Below, piece by piece: positions 24,771 through 37,200 of a stretch of 64,000 nucleotides of DNA. The DNA lies in contig CM064530.1 in NCBI GenBank assembly GCA_032716605.1, positions 3,686,604-3,750,603 on the forward strand, read 5' to 3'. Source of the DNA: Paralithodes platypus (lineage: Eukaryota; Arthropoda; Malacostraca; Decapoda; Lithodidae). Each line of letters begins with the position of its first letter. Position 1 is the stretch's first letter. The translations under genes and the position numbers were made by a program. The notes under the pieces were generated by a model. The model saw only the letters and a program-made list of their open reading frames with translations. It was not told where the DNA came from and ran no database searches.

Positions 24771-25192
24771 GGGTAGGGAGGGGATGGTAGGGTTAGGGAG
24801 GAATAAGGCAAGGGGTAGGTAGGGGCAGCCAGGGGTAAGGAGGGATCGGCAGGAGGGGGGTGGCGGGGTAGAGGTAGGAAGGAACAGGTAAAGGAGTAAG
24901 GAGGAGTAGGCAGTAATAAATAAGGGTAGGGAGGGGTAAGGAAGGGTAGGTAGGAGCATGAAAGGGGAAGGCAGTAGTAAATAGGGGTAGGTAGAGGTAG
25001 GCAGAGGTAGACAGTAGTATATAGCGGTAGGTAGGGGTAGGCAGGTGTAGGAAGGAGAAGGCAAGGGGTAGGGAGGAGCAGGCAGTAGTAAATAGGGGTA
25101 CCCAGGGGTAAGGAGGGATCGGCAGGGGTAGGGAGGAGCAGGTAGTAGTAAATAGGGGTAAGGAGGGATCGGCAGGGAAAACAACAATCAAT
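24771..25192 (+). repeat. G-rich variable minisatellite
   Basis: Short units such as gtaggtaggggtaggcag and gcaggcagtagtaaatag are arranged irregularly. Pro/Leu/Tyr-rich minus-strand frames are by-products. Confidence 0.8.
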
Positions 25193-25625
25193 GGTGCCGA
25201 ATTTGACAAAGAAATGGGGCGCACGTCTTAAAATCTCAAAACTAATGGGGTTAAACATGGGGGTAAAAGGGTAAACAAAAAATACTCCCCTTAAGGGGAG
25301 GTGTTTAGTTTGTTCCCTAGATTTCCATTAAGCTTAGAATTATACCCCCTAGACACCCTTTCAAGACAAATTTGTAAATTTTTCGGGAGAAAAATGTCTG
25401 GCCGAAGGCCACTTCCTCTTAAATTTCAGGCTCGCTATCGCTCGCCAGGAAAATATCGACACCTAAATGGCACGAAAGGTCTTAAAATTGACACAAATGG
25501 GGCGAAAGTTTTTAAAATCGCCAAACTAATGGGGCGAATGACTTAAAATGTCAAAAGCAATGACGCTAACCATGAGGGAGAAAGGGGTCAAGAAAAAAAT
25601 CCCTCAAGTGAAAATCTCCCCTTCA
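25193..25625 (-). repeat. Repeat family D, two overlapping minus copies
   Basis: A partial copy (cttaaaatctcaaaactaat, gggg) precedes a fuller one starting cttaaggggaggtg and containing tcgctatcgctcgccaggaa and taatggggcgaatgac. Confidence 0.6.
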
Positions 25626-25789
25626 GCCCGAACACCCCCAAACCGGTCTAGCAACAGGTATTATGCAGCATATTATATTTATTGGTTTACTTCTAATGCC
25701 CAGGAGTGACATGAACCGCTACACCACCATGACGTAATTCTTATCTTAAGGGTTTTACTGTAAATTGTTTTAGTTTTCATACACACACA

Positions 25790-25790
25790 C

Positions 25791-25850
<60 letters not shown>

Positions 25851-25868
25851 TGAGAGTGAGAGAGAGGG
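25790..25868 (+). repeat. (CA)n-(TA)n-(GA)n compound microsatellite
   Basis: acacacac, then (TA)n at about 25795-25832, then (GA)n to 25866. Confidence 0.9.
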
Positions 25869-25967
25869 GCTTGTTAATGTATAATACTAATATATATATT
25901 GTATAATGTATATAGGCTACTCAGGCTTCGTAATACAGGACAAAGACAAATTGTCTGGAGCGAGAAA

Positions 25968-26044
25968 GAACGGACGTGCATGCAAAGAACGGACGTGCAT
26001 GCAAAGAACGGACGTGCATGCAAAGAACGGACGTGCATGCAAAG
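25968..26044 (+). repeat. 19-bp tandem repeat, 4 units
   Basis: gaacggacgtgcatgcaaa four times; the unit contains the palindrome tgcatgca. Confidence 0.9.
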
Positions 26045-26399
26045 TACAGGAACTTGGTGTGTCTATATGTATTATAATTATATGCCTGTATTATGAAAAG
26101 GAAAGTGAAAACAAAGGCAGTCAAAAGCAAAACAAACAAAGACAAACCAAATGAATATAACAAAATAAATAAAGAGCACACAATAATGTACAGGCCATGT
26201 GAATCAACAATAATATACAGGCTATGTGAATAAACAATGGACAAAGTTAAATCAATAATACAAACGCTTTATTGCACAGGATATGTGAAGCGAAGTTAAA
26301 TAAATATACAATACAATCGCTCTAAGATGCATTATATGTGAATAAAGAGACAAAGTGAAGTATATAAAGCGAAATAAGAAACATATACCACATAATTAT

Positions 26400-26484
26400 A
26401 CACTTGAAGTACAACATAATTTTACTCGTGTCCTGATTGTCGGTGGTTCGAGTCCCGGCTGCGAGTAAAGACAAACAGAGAAAT
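26400..26484 (+). other. Presumed 5' leader of the astacin gene with tRNA-like T-arm
   Basis: ggtggttcgagtcccggctg resembles a tRNA T arm, so the leader may derive from a SINE. An in-frame ATG at 26437 lies here but would place 16 polar residues before the signal peptide, so 26485 or 26509 is preferred. Confidence 0.4.
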
Positions 26485-28203
26485 ATGAATGCGAATAAGA
26501 ATAACACAATGAGGACTATGATTCTAATTATGAGTATGATAATGAGTGGGGTGCTTGGGTTGGTCATTGGTACTCATAAACCAACTCACAACCTCACTCA
26601 TAATACTCAATACTCAACTCACAGCTTAACTCATAACACTCACAATCCTCATAACTTTCACAGCCACACTCAGAATACTTACAACTACACTCACAATGTG
26701 CATAACCCTCACAACCACACTCACAATGCTCATATACTTCACAACTACACTCACAATGCTCATAACCCCACTCACTATGCTCATAACCCTCACAACCACA
26801 CTCACAATGCTCATATACTTCACAACTACACTCACAATGCTCATAACATCCACAACCACACTCACAATGCTCTTAACCTTCACAAGCACACTCACAATAC
26901 TCACAACCATTCTAATAACCCTCATAACTACACTCACAATCCCCATAACCCTCACAACCACACTCACAATACTCACACCCATTCTCATAACCCTCACAAC
27001 CGCCCTCAGAATACTCACAACTCCACTCACACCATCATTATTAACAACCATATCACTCACAACATCAGCAACATATTTTACATCCTCCCTCACAACACTA
27101 CAACTCAAAATTATTCCCCTAACACTCACAACTCATCCACAACAAACAATGATGACAACAATACTCATAACTACAACCATAACATTACTCATAAATTCCT
27201 CAACAATAACCCGAGCCTCACAACTCACAATCACAACTCTAATAACATCCCTCGTAACGTCAATAGCAACTTCACTCACAGATTCCACAACTTCTTCTAC
27301 AACATCACATTCGGCGTTCATGCAATCAGTCCTACCCTCACAACTCAGAACCACAACCTCGGCAACAACACTCATGGCCAAAACCTAACTCATAAAATCC
27401 TCAACTTGTTCTACAACCTTACAACCAGTCCCCTTGAATGCAATCATGATCTCACAACTCAAAATCACAACCCAGGTATCTCAAACAAGCCTTTTCTTCA
27501 CAACCAGACACCTAGCGCCACCTACAACCTTACAACCGGTGTTCATGAGGTTATTACTGACCACAACCCAAATCACAACCCCAACAAGCAAGACAAGAAT
27601 GACGAAAACTGTAATTGGCCTCACAACTCTCATAACCCCATCGCTAAGTGCATCCCTAATCAGCCTACAACTCACAACTTTAACAACCCCATCGCTGAAC
27701 ACCTTCCTAGCAATTCCCCAGTCTATATTTACAACTTCTACAACTCTACCGTTAACTACTTCTACAACTCTACCGTTAACTACAACCCCTATAACCCTGT
27801 CTACAACCACAACTACACCTCAAAAACACCTTTAAATCGTACTAACAACCCTTTTGCTCTTACCAACAACTTCCACAAGGCTCGTAATACACCTCACAAC
27901 CCCAATCCGTCTTTCAACAATCACAACAACAACTTCTACAACCAAACTCCCACTTACAACACCGGGGTTAGCGAAGATTTATCACAACATTCACAACATC
28001 AACATGGACAAGAAATTCAACAACAACAACAAGACCTTCTACAACAAGATCAACAACAAAATCAACAACAACAACAACTACAACAAGATCTACGGCTACG
28101 ACAAAACCTACAGTCTACTCAACAACAAGAACAACAACAACAAGGCACCATTGACCTGACCTCTCTGCTGCGTCAGGTCAAGCTGTTCCAAGAGGCACTC
28201 GAG
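26485..28203 (+). CDS. Astacin exon 1: signal peptide, Asn/His/Thr-rich and Gln-rich region
   Basis: One 573-codon open exon. Met at 26485 (MNANKNNT before MRTM at 26509); a hydrophobic stretch ending GVLGLVIG fits a signal peptide. Then THN, HNPHN, HNHTHNA and HNYTHNA repeats (30-bp DNA unit around 26700-26900), rich in N-x-T sequons and His. Residues near 510-560 are Gln-rich, followed by [19 protein letters not shown]. The donor gag|gtcagt at 28203/28204 is phase 0 and meets exon 2. Reading on to the stop at 28248 only translates a (CT)n intron start. Confidence 0.75.
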
Positions 28204-31200
28204 GTCAGTCAGTCTCTCTCTCTCTCTCTCTTCTTCTTCAGCCGGTAAGAACAATCATTATAAACTGATTAGTGATATATTAATTCGAATATTTAAAAAA
28301 AAATATATTATATGCTAGACTATGTTTGCATTACATAGTCTTTATGCCCATTACTCTATACGTTTGTTTTCCTGCCTACGTATTAGGTAGGTTTAAATAA
28401 TCCATCTTTCCCTCATCCTATGACTTAAATTGTTTCAAACTCCGTGTGTCCAGACATTTTGGCTCGAACGTTCCTGGATTTTGGCCCTGTCACTCTTTTA
28501 ACTCTGGGGGAGGCACTCGTCACGGGCAGTTTTGCCTTTTGTCTCCCTCATCCACATAAAAAAAAAAAAAAAAACGACAGTAAATGCTTGACCTAATAAA
28601 GAGCCTCATTACCTAAGGACCTTACGTATTGAGTAACGCGAATAGTTTATAAGACTCCGGGGTTATGTAAGGTTCTTAAGGGGGTAGTACTCGCTTTTTC
28701 TGGACCCCCTTCTCCCTCATGTTTAGCATATTAGTTTTGAGGTTTTAAGACGTTCGTTCTGTTAGTTTGGCGATTTTGAGACCTTTCACCTCATTTTGTT
28801 GTCAATATTAAGACCTGTCGTGCTCTTTAAGTGTCGATTTTTTCCTGGCGAGCGATAGCGATCCTATAATTTTAGAAGGAATCGGCCTTTGGCCGGGAAA
28901 TTTTTCTACCGAACATGTAAAAATTGATCTTGAAAGGGAGTCTAGGGGGTGTTTTTCTAAGCTTGATGGAGGTCTAGCGAGGAAACTCAAAAACATATTG
29001 ATAAGTTAATATATACTGTAGACCAAAACCAAGCACTACCCCCTTAGCACCACTTACCGGGGTGCCAACTTATAAAGCCAGGATTCACACCATTTTCCAC
29101 ATATCTGTATTACGGTACCTCGAAGTGTACTGTATGTCTCCCTTATCCACATAGAAACAAAAAGACGACAGAGAGATCCAAGATAAAATTAGATAGGCAC
29201 ATGGACGAGGTGGGTTGGGTGTGAGAGGGATCTGCCTTGTATGGGTCAATCGGTATTCTGCAGAATCCCAATTTCTTATGTTCGTATGTTCTTATGTATC
29301 TTGATGGTGTAATGGTTAGAACGTTAAACATATGTATGTGGTAACCCAGGTTCGAATCCCGGTGGATCACATGCTTGCTTTCATTAATTTCATTGGGAGG
29401 TATTTGGTGTTGGAGTGAAATGAATACAAATAGACTCCCATAGTAACCCATCCTCCACCCACCACCACCACCACCCTTCACCTTGGGAAACTGCTGGCCT
29501 GACCTTCCTTGTGTCTTCTGTGACCTCGTTGGACCACTTCCGCTGACCTGTGGCACTGACCTCATGACCCTGCTGCACCCTATTACCTCTCTCTCGCTCT
29601 CTCTCTCTCACACTCTCACTCTCACTCTCTCTCTCTCTTCAATATAATACAATTGACATATTCAAAGGGAGTTACATAGAGTTACATATATACACAGACT
29701 GCACAAACCTTGCGGTCCCTACTATAGGCAGTCCGGACTTAATGCTAACATAGAATTTGCTACAAAGTGGAAGGCAAGGATAGCAAAGCAGAAGGCTAGA
29801 CATCCATTTCGTTGTGTAGCAAAACCCAAGATATATAGACTATAGAATCTATGGCTCGTATTCTTAAACAATTTTTTCCCTTCGCAGCACTGTTAATGGA
29901 CGAAACGACTTGAAAAAGGACGTTATCTTTGGAAAGAGGAGTGTTAATCCGTCTAATCTCTATAAACAACACGCATTTTCACAATATTTCTTCGGTATTT
30001 GGCACTGCGAAGGGAAAGGAATGTTTAAGAATACCACCCTACATATCCCATGTTAGATCTAAGTTCGGACTGCCTAGTAGGGACCGCAAGGTATGTGCAG
30101 TCTGTGTATCTTTGTAACTATATGTAACTCTCAGCTAGAACCACCACACCCCTTCCCAAGCATCTCTCTCTCTCTCTCCATTATTACCCTGGTTATCTTA
30201 TCCTTCTCTCTTGTGTCCCTCCGTCTTCCTTGTGTGTGTCTCTCTCACACGCTTTACACCTATTTGATGGATTACTAGCCACAACTAACTCTAACTAACT
30301 CTCTCGCCCTCTCTCTCTCTGCTCTTTGAAGGATAAGCCCAATTAGTAGTATGTCACAACCCCAAGTTCCATTTATAGTATTCCTCTTCACGTGGCGTTT
30401 ATATTAATTCTGTCTAGGTTTCCATGATCAAGGGACTGGAGTTCTCGAAAAGGGGCTCCAGTCCTGACGTTATTCTTGACTTACAGTGTGCTGGCTTAAC
30501 CCTTTCAAGCTCCAATACGCGTTTCTGTTCTGTTTTCTGGCTACTATTAGATGATTTTATTCAGATTAGTAACATTATATGAAAGTCAAAGGGTTGATTG
30601 AGATAGTATTTACCCTTTTAATACCCACAGATCCTTCCTAAGCTGCATACAATCGACTAATGATAGCCAAAATAAACTGCTAAAACGCGTCAGAGCTTCA
30701 AGGGGTTAATATTCCAGAAGGATTGATAGACGCTCTATTCCTACTTTATTTAACTAACTAATGTCTAGTTTATATTTATCTATACTATGGTGTTATTCAT
30801 TGTCTATTTTTCTAGGTTTATTTTTATCTGTACAATGGTGTATATATTAATTCTGTCTATTTTTCTAAGTATATTTGTATCTATAGCCTACAATGGTGTT
30901 TATAATTGTGGTAAATTTGCTAAGTATATTTTGTATCCGTATGTGGTGTTTGTATACATTCTGACTATGTTTCTAGATTTATTTGTTATCTATATAATGG
31001 GGTTTATATTAATTATGTCTATTTTCCTAAGTTTATATTTATTTATAAAGTTATGTTTATATTTGTTCTGTCTATTTGTCTAATTATATATATACAGTAT
31101 ATATTTTTTTCTGTTGTGTGGTGTTTGTATTTAATTCTGTCTATTTGTACAAGTTTACGTTTATCTATACAATGGTGTTTATAATAATTTTGTCTATTCT

Positions 31201-34200
31201 TTCAAGGTTTATTTTTCTGTCTAATATGTTACCCCCAGGACCTCCCCGACGAAGGCTCTGAAGGGACCCCCATCTCGGAGGAGGAGTGGCGGGCTGCTGG
31301 GGCCATGGTGGCGGTCACCAGGCAAGGTCAGTTCCAAGGCAAGACCAATAATATACTAACTGGTATATTATTGGTCTTGTTCCGAGGGTCACTTCATAAT
31401 ATTATACTGGGGAGGCTCTCCAAATATTATCCTAAATAGTGTATCTAAATTATGTGGAAAGAGAGAGTGTAAGAGTGAGAGTGAGTGACAGAGTGTGTGT
31501 GAGAGAGATACAGAGAGTGACAGTGTGAAAGAGAGAGAGAGAGAGTGAGTGAGAGAGGGGAAGTGAGGGTTTGTGTGTGAGAGAAAGGAGGTGTGTGTTT
31601 GAAAGTCAGACAGAGAGAGAGTAAGGGTGTGTGTCTGTTAACATGAGTCACGCTGTACTAGACGTGATATAACTCAACCCTCTAAGCTTTAAACCTCCTC
31701 CAACACCCCATACCACCGCACTCCCTCCTTACCTCTATCCCTAGGTAAGCACTATAACCCCCCCCCCCCCCCTCCAACCTATTAACCCATACTGTACTGG
31801 TGACGTCCTTAATCATTATTTTCTGTCAATTATTAGATGATTTTATTAAGTTCAGGAAGGATATCAGGGAGACGATTAATATGAAGGGTGCGCCTGGAAG
31901 TGTGGTGGGAGGGCTTGAGGCTTTGGCTCCGCTGCATGTCTGCCTGCCGAGATCGGAACCTCTCCGGGTGGTCGGGGGCCGGGGGAGTGCTGGAGCGACC
32001 TTGGTGACCCTGGTCTCTGGGTCTTCTCCTGGGTGACCTGGATTTGTGTGAGTTTGTGCTTTTTATCTGTGTTTATTTGTTGTTTTATGTTGTTTTTGTG
32101 TTTTCCCTGTTCTTGCTCTGTCTTGAGTCGGCTACCCCCAAAATGGGGATTGGGCCTGAGCATATAGATAGATAGATAGATAGGAAGGACCTCTAACCAT
32201 TAAAAGGCTACAAACTCTCTCAAGGGCTTGTGCACTGTGATTTCTTTTTGGGATGGTGGTAGCCATCTTGCTGGTGTTGATGTTGGGGTGGGAGACGTTC
32301 TGAACTACTGTGGAAGGGCACGTTGAGGCTGTTATTGGTGAGAGCTTATGTCCTTGTTGTTCGGGAACTTGGATCGCAGTGATTCTTGCTATTTCAACTT
32401 CTTGTATATTACTGGGTAACTTGAATGAGTTATCCAGCCTGATACACAGGTGTTAATTATCCAGGTTATTATCGGTTTCTTCTCCAGATAGACCTCCTAA
32501 ATATCCAGTAACTCCAGATTCCAATTTAGTACTAGGTGAACAGAGGCATAGCGTGCAAGGAGATTGTCTCGCCTCTCTCAAGAATTGAACCTGGGACCTA
32601 TAAATTGCGAGTCAAACGTGCTACCATTGCACGACAGGTTAACCATCCATATATTGTGAAGTTATTTCTGACCACAATCGTTCAATTTTCTTAGGCATTA
32701 ACAATTAAAAGAGACTGAGCGTCAATTTTCTCCACCAGATGGCAGCAGCAGCAGCAGCAGCAGTGTGGTGGGGGATCCCTTGGAGCAAGATGGTCTGTTT
32801 GAAGGGGACATCGTCATAAACTCGTACCAGGAACTCTTGGAAGCATTCATGGTAGATACAGTCCCAAGTATTTTTTGAATAATAATGTCTTCTTTATCTT
32901 ACTTGGCTGCGATATGAGCTAGTAGTAAAAAACAAAAGTCAGATGCACTAATTCGCAGAAATCTTGGTGAGAAGTTATTTACTGACAAGAATGAAACACA
33001 TTATTTTTTATAAATTTTATGAACAAAGATAAATGAAAAGATCAGTCAGTGTTTGGTAGGATATTAATTGTAATTAATGTACTTATATATTTATTGCAGC
33101 CAACTCGAAATGCTGTTAGAGGGGAAAGAAAAAAATGGAAGGAGGGAATTGTTCCCTACACTATATCTTCCTCTTTCAGTAAGTTATACTATTCTCTTTA
33201 ATGAGATGGATATAGATATATTAATATAGATAGAGAGAGTGAATGAGTTTAACTATTTAACCTCTAAAGCGCGATAGGCCTCACAGAAGTATCTGCATAG
33301 CGTACGTGATAGGCCTCACAGAAGACAGCCCATGAAAATATACCCCAAAAACACCCCACAGGCACTCAGATGGAAGCAATATGTGATTAGGTAGTATAAT
33401 CACTCTCCAGTACCTCCTTCCACTCCCCCAAGTGTGCCTCCCCCCTCCTCTCTACCCCCCCCCCCCCTCCTCCTCAATTATTGGCTATTATTCCTCTTAT
33501 TTTTGTGATTCCTCCCTTTCTGCGCACAAAATATGGTGAGTAACACTCCCTTCTCCCCCACACATCCGCGAGAGAGAGCTGGAGGGCCAGTGTACCTTAA
33601 CCCGGGAACTGCGGGGAGACTCTTAAGAGTTCCCCCGGCGGACTGCGGGAAGACTCTTAAGAGTCTGGGGAAAAAAATCCATTTAAAACACCCAAAACAT
33701 TTTATTTTATTTTATTTTTTTTTTTTTGCCCCTGGGCCATGCCAAATATCACTCCTCCACCTCCCCTCCTTCCCCACTTTCCTCCCCTCCTTCAGTTATC
33801 ACCTATTTTCCCTGTTATTCCCTTATTCTGTGGTCTATTTTCGTGCTAACATTAGCGAGTTGGTACCAGGGCGTTGTCATCACTGTTACCAAGCGTGGGA
33901 AAGAGCGAGAGAGAGACTATTGCGTAACAGTGCCTCTCCAGACAAGGGGAGGGGAGGAGGGCAGGGAGGTTGCCTCAGCCATACATTATGTAACTCCCGG
34001 CCTGTATCGCTGATTTTGACCATCCAAACACTGTTTCCACTTGTTTTATTGTTGTAACAGGTTAATACCTTTATAATCAACCTATAATAGGCGCATATGG
34101 ATAAGTATTAATGCTATTTATGGTAAAATAACGATGTTAGTGATGGGGACAGCTCAAATACGTGCGCACAGGAGTGTGGTGTCTCATACCCCCCATGCGC

Positions 34201-37200
34201 ACGTCTTAGGTTAAGCACTCTTAGCAAGCAGACATATGTTGCACGCGCTCTCTCACCTCCATCCACCCCTTCCTGCCACCAATATACGTTTTTCACTAGA
34301 TATTTGTTATTTAAACATATTTTCTGATATCACTATACATCATATAAGTAAAATAAATGCACATGGAGAAGAAATAATGCTCTACTGTATATGGTAAATA
34401 TAACAAATTCTGTCAGAATCAAAGTTTTTTTTTGCATATTCAACACTTTTAAACACCTCAATTGCGCGCTCCTCGGGTTAAAACCTAATGTGATAGTTAA
34501 GAAACCAAAATTATAACAGCTACATTTTACACTAACAGCTAAAGTTTGACTTTTACTAAACTCTCTATTTTCATGGGCCAACTTCACTATACCCTGTTTC
34601 AAATAGGTAGGCCAGATATCGTGAACCCTAACCTCTATAACTTAAAAAGGGCTAGAGCAAATAGGCTGTAAATTTCCACTCCTATTCCCTGGCAGATCCT
34701 CCCCAAACGGTAGAAAAATTGGCTCGATTGCTCTTGTAATTTGTGAGTTACAGAGGTTAATGTTTAAGAGCTTTGGCTTACTTATTTGGAACAGGGTATA
34801 ATATCTCAGAAATTTCCAGGTCGCCAGGGTCGTCTGGCGGTAGCGGGCGGGATGCTGCAGATACAGAGGGCCACTTGCGTCAAGTTTGTGCCCCGAGACC
34901 CAAAACTGCACAGGGACTTCGTGGCTGTTGTAACTTCATCCTTGTTAGTACATTAAAAACCCTAAATTCACAGTAACAAAAACAACAAATCACAGTAAAA
35001 ACCTAAAAATCACAGTAAAAACTCAAAAATCACAGAAAAATATCTAAAATATAACAGTAAAAACCCAAAAATCACAGTAATAAACAAAAAATCACAGAAC
35101 AAAACTAAATAATAATAATTCCAAGTATTAACCCTTTCTTTACCGGAGACGTCTTTTCAATTGTTATCTAGCTATATCAAGATGAGTTTGTGCAGTTTAA
35201 GAAGGATCTGTGGTAGTAGAAAGGATTAAGTGATATACTGTACTGTAGTTCGAAATCTGTCAATTGCTGGAGGCCCTTAAGAAATTAAATATAATAGTCT
35301 AATAGGACCAAGAAGATAATTAAAGAGACGTCGCCGGTACAGAAGGAGAGGTTTTTAGTTTGTTTAGTTTGTCCCGGCCCAAGGCCGGTTTCTCTTAAAT
35401 TACAGTCTAGCTATCGCTCGCCAGGAAAATATAGACAACTAAATGGCACAAATTATCTTAAAACTGACAGAAATGAGACTAAAGTTCCTAAAATCGCTAA
35501 ACTAATGGGGCGAACGTCTTAAAATCTCAAAAGCAATGGAAAAAACTTGAGGGAGAAAGGGGTCCAGAAAACATCCCTCAAGTGGAAATCTCCCCATAAT
35601 AATAATAATAATAATAATAATAGTTCTTAAAGCTAGCGCATGCTAAGCTAGCTCAATAAGGCCGATTAGGTGTATTTCCATTGGGGTCCTGTACTACTAC
35701 CCCATCCCTTTGCTCATGAGGGATGGTAACGACTCAGTGCTTGTGAAAAATCTTTAATGCGCCGAGCGTGGGCGCGAACCCGGGCCTTCTGGGTGGAAGT
35801 CCGAGACGCTAGTCACTACACCAAGCGAGCCGCTATACAGTATATAGTTGCATACTATTGTAGCAAGTCATTTACAGTATAATAATTAAATAAATCATCG
35901 ACCACAACACGCTTTATGGCATTATTACCATTGCCCAGGCATAGTGAATATTGATTATACAGTATATTTATTTTATAGACTATTTTTTTTCCAGCTAAGT
36001 GTAAATTATCATGTTTCTATCTTGGTTACTCAGCTATAAGGTAGATTATGTAGCAAAATATTATGTAAATTATGAAAACTTGGCATTAATACAACACTCA
36101 GCCATAGTAGTTTCATATATTTCCATTGAGTATCGAGAAATCAGCTACTATCTATCTATCTATCTATTGCCGGATACCTTACTCCCCTTACGAGGTTGGC
36201 CATACACAGAATGCCCCCAAGCCGACCTATTCCCTGTGAGAGGGACAACCCGAGCCAGTTTAGTGAAGGACTTACAGGATTGACCACTCAATTTAGGATC
36301 TGTCCAACTCCGAGGCCCTCTGTGTATCTTGTTAGCACTATTTTTCTACAGTGGTGTTCGGCTAATCCATCCACTAATTAATCAGCTACTAAGGGATTCA
36401 ATTTATCATCAGCTGGAACAAAAATAGAGTACTGTATAGTCTGTTTTTTGTTCTGTAATTAATTCTACTTTATTTTCTGTGTATGTGTATGATTGTATCT
36501 GTATGTGTATATACTGTATATGAATGTGTGTGTGCCTGTTTAGGTGTGCATCTAACATAGGTCGCAAAGGTGGTCGCCAGCTCCTGCGTCTGTCCAATAG
36601 ATGTCTCACCGCAGGGGTAGCAGCGCACGAACTGATGCACGCTATAGGTATAAGTTGCAATAGTTCCATCTGGTCCATTGGTTAATTCCCCCACTGCAAC
36701 CTCCGCGGCGGTCGAGTGGAGAGCACGCTCACGTGTAAATTTGCTTGACCTGGGTTCGATCCCAGCCAAGGCGGACATTTAGTGGGTGTGGTAGTACGTC
36801 CTAGCGTGTTTCACATGCCCGCACCCAGTCAAAGGGACACCTTGACGATGTATACAGACTAATAACACACATAACAAAGCCACTCCAACAGCTTCCTCTC
36901 TCTCCAACACCCCTTCTTCCCTCTTTACACCCTTCAGAAAATAGGAAAAATAGAAAGTAGCTACGAGGTGCCGTTGTAAAGGCTTATCCCTCAATACCTT
37001 CACCTGACCTGACCTGACTGACATATTTATAGGCCTATATATATACAGTACAGTACAGTATATATACGGTATATAATATATATATATATATATTTTTTTA
37101 ATGTGTATGAAGGATACAAAAGGCAGTATGTCAGGCAATAATAACTAAAAAGCTTTATGACTTTTATGGGGTTAAGTTACCCAATAATTGTCTTGCAGTG

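Noticed and set aside
26437..26484. ATG at 26437 as the astacin start
   Set aside because: It would add 16 polar residues before the hydrophobic signal and lies in a tRNA-like sequence; 26485 or 26509 is better.
26626..27388. Overlapping frames in the His/Asn-rich exon (plus 26696-27388, minus 26626-27129)
   Set aside because: Shadows of the repeat; only the frame ending in the in-phase donor at 28203 connects to the astacin exons.
34810..34819. Acceptor ctcag at 34809 for astacin exon 5
   Set aside because: It would be out of phase with exon 4; the acceptor ending at 34819 restores the frame and gives the family sequence.
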